The position numbers were made by a program, and so were the translations under genes. Under the pieces are notes generated by a model that was not told where the DNA came from, did no database searches, and worked only from the letters and a program-made list of their open reading frames with translations. 51,155 nt of DNA. It comes from Candidatus Kapaibacterium sp. GTDB taxonomy: Bacteria; Bacteroidota; Ignavibacteria; Kapaibacteriales; WFXC01. The stretch is taken from NCBI GenBank assembly GCA_015490805.1, contig WFXC01000027.1:1-51155 (forward strand). Reading direction: 5' to 3'. Below are positions 27,289-37,378 of this stretch, one piece after another; the first letter of the stretch is position 1; every line of letters starts with the position of its first letter.

Positions 27289-29469
27289 CTATCCCGCAAC
27301 TCCGATCCAATAGTTCATTTTGAGCGCCACCCCCATCGCCGGTGGCTGCGTTACCCCCTGCTCTACGCCCTGGCGCAGGGTATAGACGAAATACAGATCG
27401 CTCATCGGTAGAAATCGCCATTGCAGTCGAACATTGGCTTCCAGGCGTTTTGACTGCGTTGAATACTGCACTAATCCCGAAAGCGTCAGCGTAGGGGAAA
27501 AAGAAAGCTTGTTTCGCAACCGCACCAGTGCTACATCAGCAATGCCGTACGGAGCTGGCAACTGGATACGGGAATAGGAAGCATCAAGGCTGATGTTGCC
27601 ATAAGGGCGAAACTGATACCGAATGCTCAGCTTACCACCGTAGAGTTGTCCCAAATAATAATGCTTCCATTGTCCCTGAACCTCCATAGCAAATGGCTGA
27701 CGATAGTCACTACCGTACCCCACGGTAATACCAGCAATACGATACTGGCCTGGTGGCAAAGGACGAATTCCCGTCCCCGTCACATCAAAAGAATCCGGAA
27801 GTACCGTAAGGCGATGCTGGTAACTCACATCCAGCGAGCTGGTACTGCGAAAATTCACGAATCCCTTCATCTCAATCACTCGATCTTGCGTCTGCTTCCA
27901 ATCTGGATTCACATACCAATCAAATCTGAGGCGAACCCCAACATCGTTAACTACATTGCCAAAAAAATAGTATCGATACGCTGCGGAGGGTTCCAAACGC
28001 CAATGCCCTTTACGCGGAACAAAGCCTACTTCTGGCGTGTAATTGCTATCCACATATTCGTGGTTCCAGTTCACAACAACCGAAGGAGTCTTGTACATCA
28101 GCCATCCTCCGGTAGCAAAACTGATAGGGCGAACAGGTGAAAAATTCAAATGATAAAACAGCTTACCCCGCCACCGATTATTATTCGTTGCCAGAAAAAG
28201 GTCACTCCCAACCGTTGCATTCCAATCATTACCTATAATGCCATCGAAGTCTCGGCCGAGACGGGCAACGGCAAGAAAACCAATGTCCGAACGCTGAAAA
28301 ATACGATACTGTGTTGTAGCCACAGCATAGGTCTGCGGCGCCAAATGTGCCTCTGGTAACTGATTTGTGCGCATAGCTAAAATCCCCAAACGGAGTCGCG
28401 GTGTAGGACGCCCGGTCACTTTCACACCCCCAAAAATAGGAACCTGCTGACCGCGCCAAATACCAATACGCCGAGAAAAGAAAGGGCGAATGCGGAAGAA
28501 ACCAAAGTAGGCAAACAAATCCTGATTCTCTAAGAAGAACGGGCGTTTCTCGGGCAAGAAGATACTAAATCGCTCCAAGTTGATTACCTGCTCATCTATT
28601 TCCACTTGAGAAAAATCGGGTAGGAAGGTAGCATCCATTTGTAGGGAAGACAACAAAGGTACCTTAGCATCGAATCCCAAGTCTGCTGTATGCCTCAATA
28701 CGGAGGCTCTACCCAGCTCATAATGTACTTGGGAACTATGGTAAGGCTGCAGGAACACTTGGAATCCTTTGCCCGGCAAAGGATGCTCAAAACGTAAAAC
28801 ACCAGTATACGCCAATCCTGCTACATTCCGGTTGCGCGGTACCGGCTGCCACGCCGAATTTTCGTTGTACTTTAAATTGTTGCGAGAAAAATTCACATAC
28901 CACTCCTGCGAACTCGCTGGAAACTGAATGGCAGAGAACGGAATTGCCATTTCCACGCTCCAGCCGCTATCGGTGTGAAATACTGCTCCATACCATTCCT
29001 GATCCCAATTCGTGGAGACTCCCCAATCTCCACCGCTGCTGATGGTCCCTTCACGTTGCACCCCATACGGGCTGATGGTAAAATTATAGCCTTCCGTTCG
29101 AGTGCGCGAGGGATCCAGATACACGGCAAAAGCATCGTTCTTTGGATAGGAAAAATCCCGCTGCATCGACTCTACCACATAGTCGCCCGGCTGTGGATCG
29201 TAGCAAAAGGCTCCAATGTACAGGTACCGAGTGTTGTATAAAACTCGTACGGTCGTTTGATACTTTGCTGGAATGCTATCCTGCGGATACACCTGCCAGA
29301 AGTGATTGACTGCGCTGGCTTCCTGCCACACAGGTTCATCCAGACGACCGTCAATTTTCAGATCACCGGGAATAAAGTGTGCAACCACGGTATCTGTTTG
29401 CGCGAAACCGGCAGCTACCAATACCAACCACAGCAATGCTGTCAGCATCCACCGACGCCACAATTGCAT
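27289..29469 (-). CDS. CBM9-like / DUF5916 outer-membrane protein
   Basis: Signal peptide (WMLTALLWLVLVAAGFAQ, residues about 7-24) then a carbohydrate-binding family 9-like domain at about 30-230: DLKIDGRLDEPVWQEA, LYIGAFCYDPQP, FAVYLDPSRTRTEGYNF. The rest is a DUF5916 region with a long run of amphipathic beta strands, likely an outer-membrane barrel (FLPEKRPFFLENQDLF and FFSRRIG are family hallmarks). The ATG at 29469 has GGAG just upstream, 16 bases after ald; earlier starts lie inside ald. Length is 726 residues. The ligand is unknown. This family is common in Bacteroidota. Confidence 0.88.
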   Translation of the reverse strand: MQLWRRWMLTALLWLVLVAAGFAQTDTVVAHFIPGDLKIDGRLDEPVWQEASAVNHFWQVYPQDSIPAKYQTTVRVLYNTRYLYIGAFCYDPQPGDYVVESMQRDFSYPKNDAFAVYLDPSRTRTEGYNFTISPYGVQREGTISSGGDWGVSTNWDQEWYGAVFHTDSGWSVEMAIPFSAIQFPASSQEWYVNFSRNNLKYNENSAWQPVPRNRNVAGLAYTGVLRFEHPLPGKGFQVFLQPYHSSQVHYELGRASVLRHTADLGFDAKVPLLSSLQMDATFLPDFSQVEIDEQVINLERFSIFLPEKRPFFLENQDLFAYFGFFRIRPFFSRRIGIWRGQQVPIFGGVKVTGRPTPRLRLGILAMRTNQLPEAHLAPQTYAVATTQYRIFQRSDIGFLAVARLGRDFDGIIGNDWNATVGSDLFLATNNNRWRGKLFYHLNFSPVRPISFATGGWLMYKTPSVVVNWNHEYVDSNYTPEVGFVPRKGHWRLEPSAAYRYYFFGNVVNDVGVRLRFDWYVNPDWKQTQDRVIEMKGFVNFRSTSSLDVSYQHRLTVLPDSFDVTGTGIRPLPPGQYRIAGITVGYGSDYRQPFAMEVQGQWKHYYLGQLYGGKLSIRYQFRPYGNISLDASYSRIQLPAPYGIADVALVRLRNKLSFSPTLTLSGLVQYSTQSKRLEANVRLQWRFLPMSDLYFVYTLRQGVEQGVTQPPAMGVALKMNYWIGVAG

Positions 29470-29485
29470 TCGCTCCGGACAGCTT

Positions 29486-30610
29486 TTAATCTGCCGCTGG
29501 TATAAATTTTGTCGAATCTTCGTACGGCAAATCGAACGCTTCAGCGACCGCTTTGTAGGTGATGATGCCATAGTACATATTCAAGCCTTTCCGCAACTCA
29601 GGATTTTCTCGAATTGCTCGTTCGTATCCTTTATCTGCCAGTTCGATGACATACGGCAAAGTTGCGTTGGTCAATGCAATCGTGGAGGTATAGGGTACAG
29701 CGCCCGGCATATTCGCAACACCATAATGGACAATGCCATCTACCACAAACACCGGGTCGTGATGGGTGGTGGGACGACTGGTTTCAACGCAACCGCCCTG
29801 ATCCACAGACACATCGACAATGACAGCACCGGGTTTCATCTCCTTCAGCATTTCCCGCGTAACGAGATACGGCGCTTTGGCACCGGGGATCAAGACTGCA
29901 CCGATGACCAGATCTGCCTGGCGAATGCCTTCCACAATGTTCTGATGATTGGACATCTGGGTTACGACATTCTTTGGCATAATATCATCCAGATATCGGA
30001 GCCGATAGAGATTGATATCCAGAATCGTTACCCTGGCACCAAATCCTGCTGCAATCTTCGCTGCATGCGTTCCTACTTCTCCGCCGCCGAGAATCAGCAC
30101 GTGAGCCGGCAACGTCCCCGGTACGCCACCCAGCAGCACACCGCGTCCTCCCATTGGTTTCTCCAGATACTTTGCTCCCTCCTGCGGCGCCATTCGCCCC
30201 GCTATTTCGCTCATTGGGATCAACAGTGGCAGAGAACCATCTGCTTTTTGCACCGTTTCATAGGCAATAGCAATACACTTGGTGCGCATCACTGCCTCCG
30301 TTAGCTCCTGGGATGCGGCAAAGTGAAAGAAGGTAAACACCACCTGTCCTTCACGGATCAGATCATACTCTGGCTCGATCGGTTCTTTGACCTTCACAAT
30401 CATATCTGCCTGTCCATACACTTCCGCTGCCGTTGGAACAATTTCTGCCCCAACGGCACGGTAGTCTTCATCAGAATACCCACTACCAACCCCGGCATTA
30501 GTTTCGATTAAAACCGTATGTCCCCGTTCAACCAATGCATGCACCCCGCTGGGCACCATAGCAACACGATTCTCATCCGGCTTGATCTCTTTGGGTACGC
30601 CAACAATCAT
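29486..30610 (-). CDS. ald: Alanine dehydrogenase
   Basis: Interconverts L-alanine and pyruvate plus ammonia with [21 protein letters not shown] starts the protein; the nucleotide loop GGGEVG is at 175-180; R15, K74, H96 and D270 fall exactly where the substrate and catalytic residues of characterised enzymes lie when the ATG at 30610 is used. AAAGGA stands 6 bases upstream of that ATG, which supports it over ATGs at 30613 and 30625. Length is 374 residues. It may supply pyruvate and nitrogen from alanine, or NADH balance. Confidence 0.96.
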   Translation of the reverse strand: MIVGVPKEIKPDENRVAMVPSGVHALVERGHTVLIETNAGVGSGYSDEDYRAVGAEIVPTAAEVYGQADMIVKVKEPIEPEYDLIREGQVVFTFFHFAASQELTEAVMRTKCIAIAYETVQKADGSLPLLIPMSEIAGRMAPQEGAKYLEKPMGGRGVLLGGVPGTLPAHVLILGGGEVGTHAAKIAAGFGARVTILDINLYRLRYLDDIMPKNVVTQMSNHQNIVEGIRQADLVIGAVLIPGAKAPYLVTREMLKEMKPGAVIVDVSVDQGGCVETSRPTTHHDPVFVVDGIVHYGVANMPGAVPYTSTIALTNATLPYVIELADKGYERAIRENPELRKGLNMYYGIITYKAVAEAFDLPYEDSTKFIPAAD

Positions 30611-30686
30611 CATTGATCCTTTCATCTTAGTGGAACGAACCGAAGCAGCTAATGACTCAATCTCTATGGCTATCCAGGCAGCACAC

Positions 30687-31694
30687 CTACGCTGCCGATA
30701 CTACCGTTCCAATGACAGGTACAGTCTCACCCAACCGGTGCCGTACGGCATCGACGTGTTCCGGTGCCACCACCACGATCATCCCAATACCCAGGTTGAA
30801 GACGCGCCGCATTTCGTCTTCAGCAACCGGTCCCAATCGCTGAATCAGTTGAAACACCGGCGGAATTTCCCATTGTCCCCAATAAATCTCAGCCGCTGTT
30901 CCGTCCGGCAGTATCCGCTGCAAATTCCCCAGAATCCCGCCACCCGTTACGTGCGCTATCCCCTTAATCCATCTTGTTGGAAGCAAAGGCACTATCAGAG
31001 AGTAATAGCTGCGATGGACTTTCAACAGTTCCTCTGCCACCGTCGTCCCCAGCTCCGGCACATACTGATCCAGCCGATAATGTTGCAGTAAGACAGCCCG
31101 CGCTAAGGAGTAACCATTGGTATGCAATCCCGAAGAGCGCAGCCCAAGCAAGACATCGCCCGGTTGTATGCGTGATCCATCAATGATCTGATCTTTCTCA
31201 ACTACACCGACAATGGTTCCTGCCAGATCATAATGGCCATCGGCATAGAGCGAAGGCATCTCGGCTGTCTCACCGCCTAAGAGCGCGCACTGATGCGCCC
31301 GGCACGCCTGTGCAATGCCGGTTACAACGGCAACAACGACCGATTGCTCCAGCTTGCCCGCGGCAAAGTAATCCAGGAAAAAGAGGGGATGAGCACCACC
31401 ACTTAAAATATCGTTTACACAGTGATGCACCAGATCCTGTCCAATAGTGTGATGAATTCCACTTTGAATCGCAACCAGTAGCTTGGTCCCAACGCCGTCT
31501 GTACTGGCAACCAGCACCGGATGGCGGTAATCAGCAAAACGCGCGTCAAAGAATCCACCGAACAGCCCAACATCCCGCAGGACCAGCGGCGTAAACGTTT
31601 GTTGAATGACCGTCTTAAGCTGCTGCAATGCTGCACCAGCACTGTCAATATCCACGCCAGCGCTTCGATAATCCACGACTGCCCCTCTCTTCAT
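30687..31694 (-). CDS. purM: Phosphoribosylformylglycinamidine cyclo-ligase (AIR synthetase)
   Basis: Fifth step of de novo purine synthesis: FGAM plus ATP gives aminoimidazole ribotide. [13 protein letters not shown] at the start, [59 protein letters not shown] and [10 protein letters not shown] are all family signatures. The frame runs open to 31805; the ATG at 31694 gives the usual N-terminus and a length of 335 residues. No other purine gene is adjacent. A gap of about 100 bases separates it from the PorV-like gene. Confidence 0.96.
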   Translation of the reverse strand: MKRGAVVDYRSAGVDIDSAGAALQQLKTVIQQTFTPLVLRDVGLFGGFFDARFADYRHPVLVASTDGVGTKLLVAIQSGIHHTIGQDLVHHCVNDILSGGAHPLFFLDYFAAGKLEQSVVVAVVTGIAQACRAHQCALLGGETAEMPSLYADGHYDLAGTIVGVVEKDQIIDGSRIQPGDVLLGLRSSGLHTNGYSLARAVLLQHYRLDQYVPELGTTVAEELLKVHRSYYSLIVPLLPTRWIKGIAHVTGGGILGNLQRILPDGTAAEIYWGQWEIPPVFQLIQRLGPVAEDEMRRVFNLGIGMIVVVAPEHVDAVRHRLGETVPVIGTVVSAA

Positions 31695-31798
31695 TTGCAA
31701 AGGCACAAAGACGAACATTGGTAACAAATGATTTCGCCCAGAGTCGCTGCTGTCGGGGCGCAGTGTGCGGTTGCTTTCTCTGTCGAGGATTGGTTCAG

Positions 31799-32836
31799 CT
31801 ACCACCAGAGCAGTGTGAGCCCGAAATGGTGATTGAGCCGGGAAGCGGTTGTGATATAATCCTGGGAAACAGCGTAATCAATTTGCAGAAAGAAGGGGAG
31901 ATCCGGAATCTTCGGCTGGAAAGAAAGTCCCAGCGCAAAGTCGGATAGCCGAAAATAGCGTAATCCATCCAGGGTCGGCTGTACAATGGGAAATCCCAGG
32001 CGAAACTGGAGTTCTTCAACGGGAACAATTTCTGCGCCAAACGTCACGCCAAGATGCGCCTCCTGTTGCACCCACTGGGCTTCCATCGTCAGCAGCGCAT
32101 ACTGACGCGATCGCTGCTGCACGCGTTTTTTAGCTCCCGTTCCCACGCGAATAACTTTTGTCTTCATTCGAAATGGTATTTCCACCGCAACGCCGGCGTG
32201 GATCGAGTATCGGAGCGTTTCTTGCAGCCGGTCTGCATTGTTCCAGATCATCACTCCCAGCACATTCCGTGCAGCAAGCCCAACAGCGAAGAAAGGCGCG
32301 CGGATCAACATTCCCACATCAAATGCATAGCCATCGCCGCGAATATCGGAACCCCGCAATAAATTTAGCAGGTATTTACCGCTCACCCCCAGCGTGACGG
32401 CAGCAATCTGATAAGCAATGCCAGCCTGCGCCAGGAACTGATCATTCGTATACTCACCCAGCACCTGCCCATTGCGCTGCCGAGCCGTAAAACGCCCGCT
32501 CCGATAATGGATCACCCCAGCCCCAATGCCGAAGGAGGGCACCACTTGCTGCGCATAGGTTAACGCATTGAGCATTCTGCCAAAGCTCATCGCTGTCGCC
32601 ATCACGCTGATTTGCGGATATTGAGCCAGTTGGGCCATTCCCGAAGGATTATCCCACAAAGTAGCTGGATCATTAGCAACCGCAACGAATGCTCCTTTTA
32701 GTCCTATCGCTCGGACTCCAATTGGCAGATACGTATACGCTTCCACCGATGCAAATCCTGTTTGCTGTCCCCACGCTCCTGATGGAACCAGCAGTATTAC
32801 TATGATGGCTGCCAGTATTTTCACCACTTTTACCAT
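31799..32836 (-). CDS. PorV/PorQ-family outer-membrane protein
   Basis: Outer-membrane beta-barrel of the PorV/PorQ (UPF0164-like) family; PorV shuttles T9SS cargo from the translocon to the attachment complex. Signal peptide at 1-23 (ending SGAWGQ), then LPIGVRAIGLKGAFVAVANDP and ATLWDNPSGMAQL, which are the hallmark motif of this family (NPAG-type box). Many amphipathic strands follow and the protein ends in an aromatic pair (LLWW). Length is 345 residues. The ATG overlaps the last 7 bases of the upstream gene, which encodes a T9SS-cargo-like protein. Assignment to PorV proper versus a paralogue is not decided. Confidence 0.83.
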   Translation of the reverse strand: MVKVVKILAAIIVILLVPSGAWGQQTGFASVEAYTYLPIGVRAIGLKGAFVAVANDPATLWDNPSGMAQLAQYPQISVMATAMSFGRMLNALTYAQQVVPSFGIGAGVIHYRSGRFTARQRNGQVLGEYTNDQFLAQAGIAYQIAAVTLGVSGKYLLNLLRGSDIRGDGYAFDVGMLIRAPFFAVGLAARNVLGVMIWNNADRLQETLRYSIHAGVAVEIPFRMKTKVIRVGTGAKKRVQQRSRQYALLTMEAQWVQQEAHLGVTFGAEIVPVEELQFRLGFPIVQPTLDGLRYFRLSDFALGLSFQPKIPDLPFFLQIDYAVSQDYITTASRLNHHFGLTLLWW

Positions 32837-34257
32837 TGACCAATGATCGTTGTCCACCGCTGCTGTCCCTGTTGCACGATGCAAAAATACGTACCCGGCG
32901 GCAAGAAACCAACAGGATGGGACCATCGGTCCCCTGTCACAGACCACTGCTGCACCAACTGTCCGGTCACCGTGTACAGCGCGACCGACCACGGTCGAGC
33001 TGAAAAGTGAGGAAACTGTACCCGGAGCAAACCACCAGCGAGCCATACGGCAGGAGTATTGGATTGATACGGTTCCTCATCCACCGCCGTTGGAATTGCC
33101 ATCAGCGCCGTCGTCTTAATAAATCCAATGGCAGGCGAACGAGCAAGTCCTCCGCCATCGAGCACAGCCATCACTGTCGAATCATTCAACTGAAACAACT
33201 TGCGCACCTGGGTTCCCGCCAGTCCCTGGGTCGAATCCTGCGTCTGATTTGCCATTATCCACGTCAATCCCCCATCGGTTGTGAGCAATACACCTCCGAA
33301 TCGAGTTCCCACCAGAATGGCTAATTGAGTGCTATCGATCCGGACCGGAAGTATAGAAAGCACCTGCCAGAACCACTGGGGATTGTAACGTGAAGGACTG
33401 ATGTCTACCCACAACTGTGGCAGGATAAACAGCGAATCGTAGAGGACAGGGCAGAAGTAGAGATTCCGTCCTTCTCCTGTACCGATCAAGAATCCTCGTG
33501 CCTGCAGCGTATAATCCGGCGGATAGTGGTAGATCAAATCTGGCTCCTGCAGAGCGGTCACGGCATAAATTGACAATGGCAACAAAGTATTGGGTGTGAC
33601 ATTGTACAACACACACTGGGTGTTGGTGGTCCCAAAGCATCGGGGATCGTAATAAAATCCACCTTCCAGCTTACTGCCAGCGAAGACTCCCTGCGGGAGC
33701 GTTGCCAGGCTAAGCAAAAACGGCGTATGAGAGGTGTCCGCTGGCCGCCAGATGTTCGTCGTCGCTGCTTGTTCCAACGTTGCCGTCGTTGGAATCTGTA
33801 CCACCTGATACAACAACCCATTACTGGTTGCTGCTACCAGCAAAGAGTCCTGGACCACCAACTCCTGTACCTGATACGAACTCAACCCATTGTTCCACTC
33901 AATCCACGCATCTGGCATACAGGCAGGAATCGAGGTAGCGGAAAGCTGAGACACATAGACGCCGCCTTCTTCATCCGCAACAAAAATGAGAGAATCTTTC
34001 ACCGCAACACTTTGCACAGAATGTCCCGCCAGCTCTCCGGAAATATCGATCCACGTTGCCGGAACAGCCGTCTCGGTAGGATTGAGAAAGATCCCTTTGG
34101 TGGTGGTGGCAATCAACATCTTTGCTCCACCACAGCGAATAGTATCCAGATCGGTAATAAACGCTCCTTCCATCTGCCACGGCGTGTAAATCTCCCATTG
34201 AGCCCAGAGCGGGATTGTAAGCATCAGGATAATGCCCGTACGCAGGATTTGCCGCAT
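32830..34257 (-). CDS. Secreted protein with T9SS-like C-terminal sorting domain
   Basis: Signal peptide at 1-19 (ending IPLWAQ), then a beta-propeller-like body with repeated two-strand units (MLIATTTKGIFLN, LIFVADEEGGVYVS, LLVAATSNGLLY, TRFGGVLLTTDGGLTW), resembling sortilin-type or two-component-regulator propellers. The last 75 residues have the pattern of a type A T9SS sorting domain: VALYTVTGQLVQQW, then GFLPPGTYFCIVQQGQQRWT. The gene overlaps the PorV-like gene by 7 bases, linking a likely cargo with a shuttle protein. Its ligand or activity is unknown. Confidence 0.78.
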   Translation of the reverse strand: MRQILRTGIILMLTIPLWAQWEIYTPWQMEGAFITDLDTIRCGGAKMLIATTTKGIFLNPTETAVPATWIDISGELAGHSVQSVAVKDSLIFVADEEGGVYVSQLSATSIPACMPDAWIEWNNGLSSYQVQELVVQDSLLVAATSNGLLYQVVQIPTTATLEQAATTNIWRPADTSHTPFLLSLATLPQGVFAGSKLEGGFYYDPRCFGTTNTQCVLYNVTPNTLLPLSIYAVTALQEPDLIYHYPPDYTLQARGFLIGTGEGRNLYFCPVLYDSLFILPQLWVDISPSRYNPQWFWQVLSILPVRIDSTQLAILVGTRFGGVLLTTDGGLTWIMANQTQDSTQGLAGTQVRKLFQLNDSTVMAVLDGGGLARSPAIGFIKTTALMAIPTAVDEEPYQSNTPAVWLAGGLLRVQFPHFSARPWSVALYTVTGQLVQQWSVTGDRWSHPVGFLPPGTYFCIVQQGQQRWTTIIGQW

Positions 34258-34259
34258 CG

Positions 34260-35834
34260 CTACTTTTCCTCTTCCGTTGTTGCCGGCTGTTCGGTTTTCG
34301 TCAGTGATCGATACCAGCGCAGCAGAGACCGAGGAACGCCCAGCTTGCGAGCCGTCGTTGCCTCCTGATACGAATTCATCGTCCCATTGTCTGGGACGGC
34401 TGCTGCGATCTCCGACGGAATAGGAACCGATGGTGCTTTTGCGCGCACCCGTTCCTGTTGATCCAGTTCTTGCAGGAGCGCATCCAGATGGGTGTGATGT
34501 GCAGATGGCTTTTCTGCTTCTGACGCTGCCTTTGATGCTACTTTTGAGGCTGCCTTTGATGCCGCTTCTGATACTGGTTGGTCATCGGTATCTTCTATGG
34601 TCTCACCCCTCCGGACGTCGACATCGCCCTCCTTCTTTTGCTTGTTCTGTGCTTCCGACTCTGCTGCTGGCTGCTGGCTTTTCAGAGAATCTTCCGCCGT
34701 CTCTGAGGCCCCCCCCGGTTCTTTACGCTGTACTGCTTCCGCAATCTCCATCTGCTCAGCCAGTTGCAGCATCTGCTGAAATGCATCTTTCACCTGCCGC
34801 TGCCGGCGCCAGCGGAAGTAGAAAAACAGCAGCAGTCCTGCCGCAATCAGGAGGGCAATGGCTACGCCGGAAAGCAGATATAGCGACCAGGGCAGCGATG
34901 GGAGCGGTGCCGATGCCGGTGACGTTGTTTGTCTCTTTCGAGATTCCCCAGCAATCCCAGAACCCTTGCGCTTGCCTTTCATCTTCGCCGACGATGCCAC
35001 CACAGGCTGTTTCTCCTCCGCCTGATGTACCGATGGTTGTTCCCGGATCCAGCGGGCAACGCTATCTAACAGTGGCAACGTGAACCGTTGTGCTAACTGA
35101 GCAGCCAGACTGAGTTGTCCCGGCTGTAGCGACAGGGTATCGAGCAAAGTAAATAACAGGGTAGGAACCGCCTGCTGTTTGTACCGTGACCGGTACTGCT
35201 GTCGGAAAGTCTCTGCCAGATCCGGACGCTGATAATACAATGCCAGATCTGCCAGTGCCACCATCACATCCGGTACTGCCACGCGTGCCCGCACTGCCGC
35301 AGCGAAATTCAGCAGTGCTTCAGCAAATTTTCCCTGTTGCAAAGCAGCAAACCCAGCGTACGCATACCCTCTGGGCTCTCCCAATTTCCCCGCTGCTTCG
35401 CAATATCGTTGCGCCTCCGACCATAAGCGGGATTCCAGCGCCAGCAATCCAGAATAGTAAAACACCTGTGCCTGCGATAGGTCTTTCCAGTGAAAAATTT
35501 CAATTCCGAGGGTTCGGGAATACGGCAACGGAGCTAAAGCATAGCCAGTAGCTTTGCGAAAGAAGATGTGGATAAAAGCAGTGTCGTGGCGATTGAGCAC
35601 CAGAAATTCTTTGAACACAGGATGCCGCAAATAATGCTGGCTCGGTTTCAGTTGAACGTTCGGCATCACAATCGTAAGCTGGAGCTTATCCGCTGAGAGA
35701 AACGAGAAATATTGATCCGGGAAATGTGCTGAAAAAGTCAGAGCCAGCGTATGATCGTCAAGTGTGTAGTGAACCTCCGCCATCAGCAGCGCTGTAGACA
35801 ACAGCCATCCTGCGATGAAGAACAGTCGTTTCAT
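34260..35834 (-). CDS. TPR/single-pass membrane protein with a long cytoplasmic tail
   Basis: Signal peptide at 1-19, an unassigned beta-rich domain to about 115, TPR-like helices at about 120-235, then a linker, one transmembrane segment at 316-340 and a basic stop-transfer RWRRQRQ. The cytoplasmic tail is acidic and low in complexity and includes four imperfect four-residue repeats (AASK/VASK) at 423-440. The last 35 residues, SYQEATTARKLGVPRSLLRW (490-509), look like a small helix-turn-helix. Four bases overlap with the kinase gene (ATGA), so it may be the membrane sensor for that kinase. No known family fits the whole. Confidence 0.72.
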   Translation of the reverse strand: MKRLFFIAGWLLSTALLMAEVHYTLDDHTLALTFSAHFPDQYFSFLSADKLQLTIVMPNVQLKPSQHYLRHPVFKEFLVLNRHDTAFIHIFFRKATGYALAPLPYSRTLGIEIFHWKDLSQAQVFYYSGLLALESRLWSEAQRYCEAAGKLGEPRGYAYAGFAALQQGKFAEALLNFAAAVRARVAVPDVMVALADLALYYQRPDLAETFRQQYRSRYKQQAVPTLLFTLLDTLSLQPGQLSLAAQLAQRFTLPLLDSVARWIREQPSVHQAEEKQPVVASSAKMKGKRKGSGIAGESRKRQTTSPASAPLPSLPWSLYLLSGVAIALLIAAGLLLFFYFRWRRQRQVKDAFQQMLQLAEQMEIAEAVQRKEPGGASETAEDSLKSQQPAAESEAQNKQKKEGDVDVRRGETIEDTDDQPVSEAASKAASKVASKAASEAEKPSAHHTHLDALLQELDQQERVRAKAPSVPIPSEIAAAVPDNGTMNSYQEATTARKLGVPRSLLRWYRSLTKTEQPATTEEEK

Positions 35835-37315
35835 TTTTCCGCTCCTTCCTGCTGCCCGGCTTGCGATTTTCCCATCGATACAATGGGTAACAAAATGCGA
35901 ACGATGGTTCCTTTGCCCACTTCGCTACTTACCGAAATGTGCCCGTGGTGGTTAAGAATAATATCACGTGCAATAGCCAGCCCAAGGCCAGTTCCTTTCC
36001 CCGGTGGTTTTGTTGTAAAAAATGGATCGAAAATTTTTGGCAAGTTCTCCTCTGGAATACCAACGCCGGTATCTTGAATCAAAATTGCCACAGTTTGTTC
36101 ATCCCACCGTACCACACTCACACTGAGCGTTCCCCCATCGGGCATCGCATCGCGAGCGTTCAGAATCAAATTCATAAACACCTGCTCCAATTGTAAAGCG
36201 TTACCCAATACCCAACATTCCTGCATTTCAAACTCTGTGACCAGCTCAATGCCATCACGTTGTAACTGGGCTGAAAGGAAGTTCAGCACAGAGCGTAAGG
36301 CCTGTACAACATCGACCGGTTCCGGAGGACTTTCCGATGGAATACTGCGAGCTAATTGCAGCAGGTGTTGCGTAATATCCCGAATCCGATACACCTGCTG
36401 CTTGATGACCCGAATACGGGCTTTAGGATCTCCAATGCCATTTTCCAGCAATTGAACGTGTCCCAGCAGAATCTGCAAGGGATTGTTAATCTCGTGGGCA
36501 ACCGTTGCTGCTAATTCTCCCAGAGATGCCAACTTTGCTGATTGTAGTAGTTGTCGATTAAGTTCTTGCAACCGCTGATTCATTTTCTGAATTTCTTGAG
36601 CGCTCCGAATGTTGTCAATCGCCACCGCTGCCGATTCTGCCAAAATGGTAAATACCTTCAGGTCTTCATTATTTATTTCCGCTGGTGTTGCCTCAGTCTG
36701 CGCAATAAAGATACCCAGTTTGGCACCCCGGAGATACAGCGGCACCAAGATGTAGTGCAAATGCGGATTTTCTTGCGCGTGGATATCAGGAATGATAACG
36801 GTGCGGCGATTATTCATCACCCAATCGATAATGCCCTCCTCCATAAAATGGTCGATGGTTTGCTGAATAGTACTATCCGAACCCAAAGCCACGACCGGCT
36901 TCAACTCGGAACCCTCAAATAGAAACATCGCCGACTCAAAGACCGGAAATCGCTGTGAAAGATACCGATGAATCTGCTGGAGAATCTCCTCCGGCGAATG
37001 GGAGAATTTAATCAATTGAATGGTATATCGCAGTCCTTCTTCCGCCTGAGATAGTTGATCCACCGGCAACGAGGGCAGCGCTGGCTGCTGCGCTCGCAAC
37101 CGCTCGATCTCCCGCTGGAGCAGTTGCACACTCTGCTCCAGAACTCGAATATACTCCTCTCGTGTTAAAGTGTATTGCTGATACTGTGGGAAAATCTCTG
37201 GTGGAGCTTTTCCGGACCGATCCGACCTCTCTGGCACCGGACTGCTCGATTGTGGTCTGTCCTGTGACGATTGCTCCGCCATTAGCTGCAGCGCCGTTCC
37301 CCACTGAGTCCACAT
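35831..37315 (-). CDS. GAF-domain sensor histidine kinase
   Basis: Soluble two-component kinase of up to 494 residues. A short coiled coil (about 50-80) is followed by a GAF domain (about 95-240), then HisKA with H274 in ATVAHEINNPL, and a HATPase domain with NLILNARDAMP, DTGVGIPEENLPKIF and GTGLGLAIARD. The FFTTKPPGKGTG lid resembles NtrB-type kinases. The start at 37315 follows an A-rich run; ATG at 37282 is an alternative. It is coupled to the downstream TPR/membrane protein. It shares a short divergent region with radA. No response regulator is adjacent. Confidence 0.92.
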   Translation of the reverse strand: MWTQWGTALQLMAEQSSQDRPQSSSPVPERSDRSGKAPPEIFPQYQQYTLTREEYIRVLEQSVQLLQREIERLRAQQPALPSLPVDQLSQAEEGLRYTIQLIKFSHSPEEILQQIHRYLSQRFPVFESAMFLFEGSELKPVVALGSDSTIQQTIDHFMEEGIIDWVMNNRRTVIIPDIHAQENPHLHYILVPLYLRGAKLGIFIAQTEATPAEINNEDLKVFTILAESAAVAIDNIRSAQEIQKMNQRLQELNRQLLQSAKLASLGELAATVAHEINNPLQILLGHVQLLENGIGDPKARIRVIKQQVYRIRDITQHLLQLARSIPSESPPEPVDVVQALRSVLNFLSAQLQRDGIELVTEFEMQECWVLGNALQLEQVFMNLILNARDAMPDGGTLSVSVVRWDEQTVAILIQDTGVGIPEENLPKIFDPFFTTKPPGKGTGLGLAIARDIILNHHGHISVSSEVGKGTIVRILLPIVSMGKSQAGQQEGAEK

Positions 37316-37331
37316 TTTTTTTGACAGTAGC

Positions 37332-37342
37332 TCGTTAAACGA
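37332..37342. promoter_or_regulatory. Dyad TCGTTAAACGA between kinase and radA
   Basis: Perfect 5-base arms around a single central A, in the divergent region. A TTGACA lies just to the left at 37321-37326 and could be a -35 element for radA, though no good -10 was seen at the right distance. Candidate operator only. Confidence 0.35.
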
Positions 37343-37355
37343 TTAGACCCCGCAA

Positions 37356-37369
37356 TAGTTGTGCAACTA
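37356..37369. promoter_or_regulatory. Dyad TAGTTGTGCAACTA just before radA
   Basis: Perfect 6-base arms around TG, ending 9 bases before the radA ATG at 37379. Its position suits an operator or a small hairpin in the leader. It is the second dyad in the same short region. Confidence 0.4.
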
Positions 37370-37378
37370 ATATGCCAG

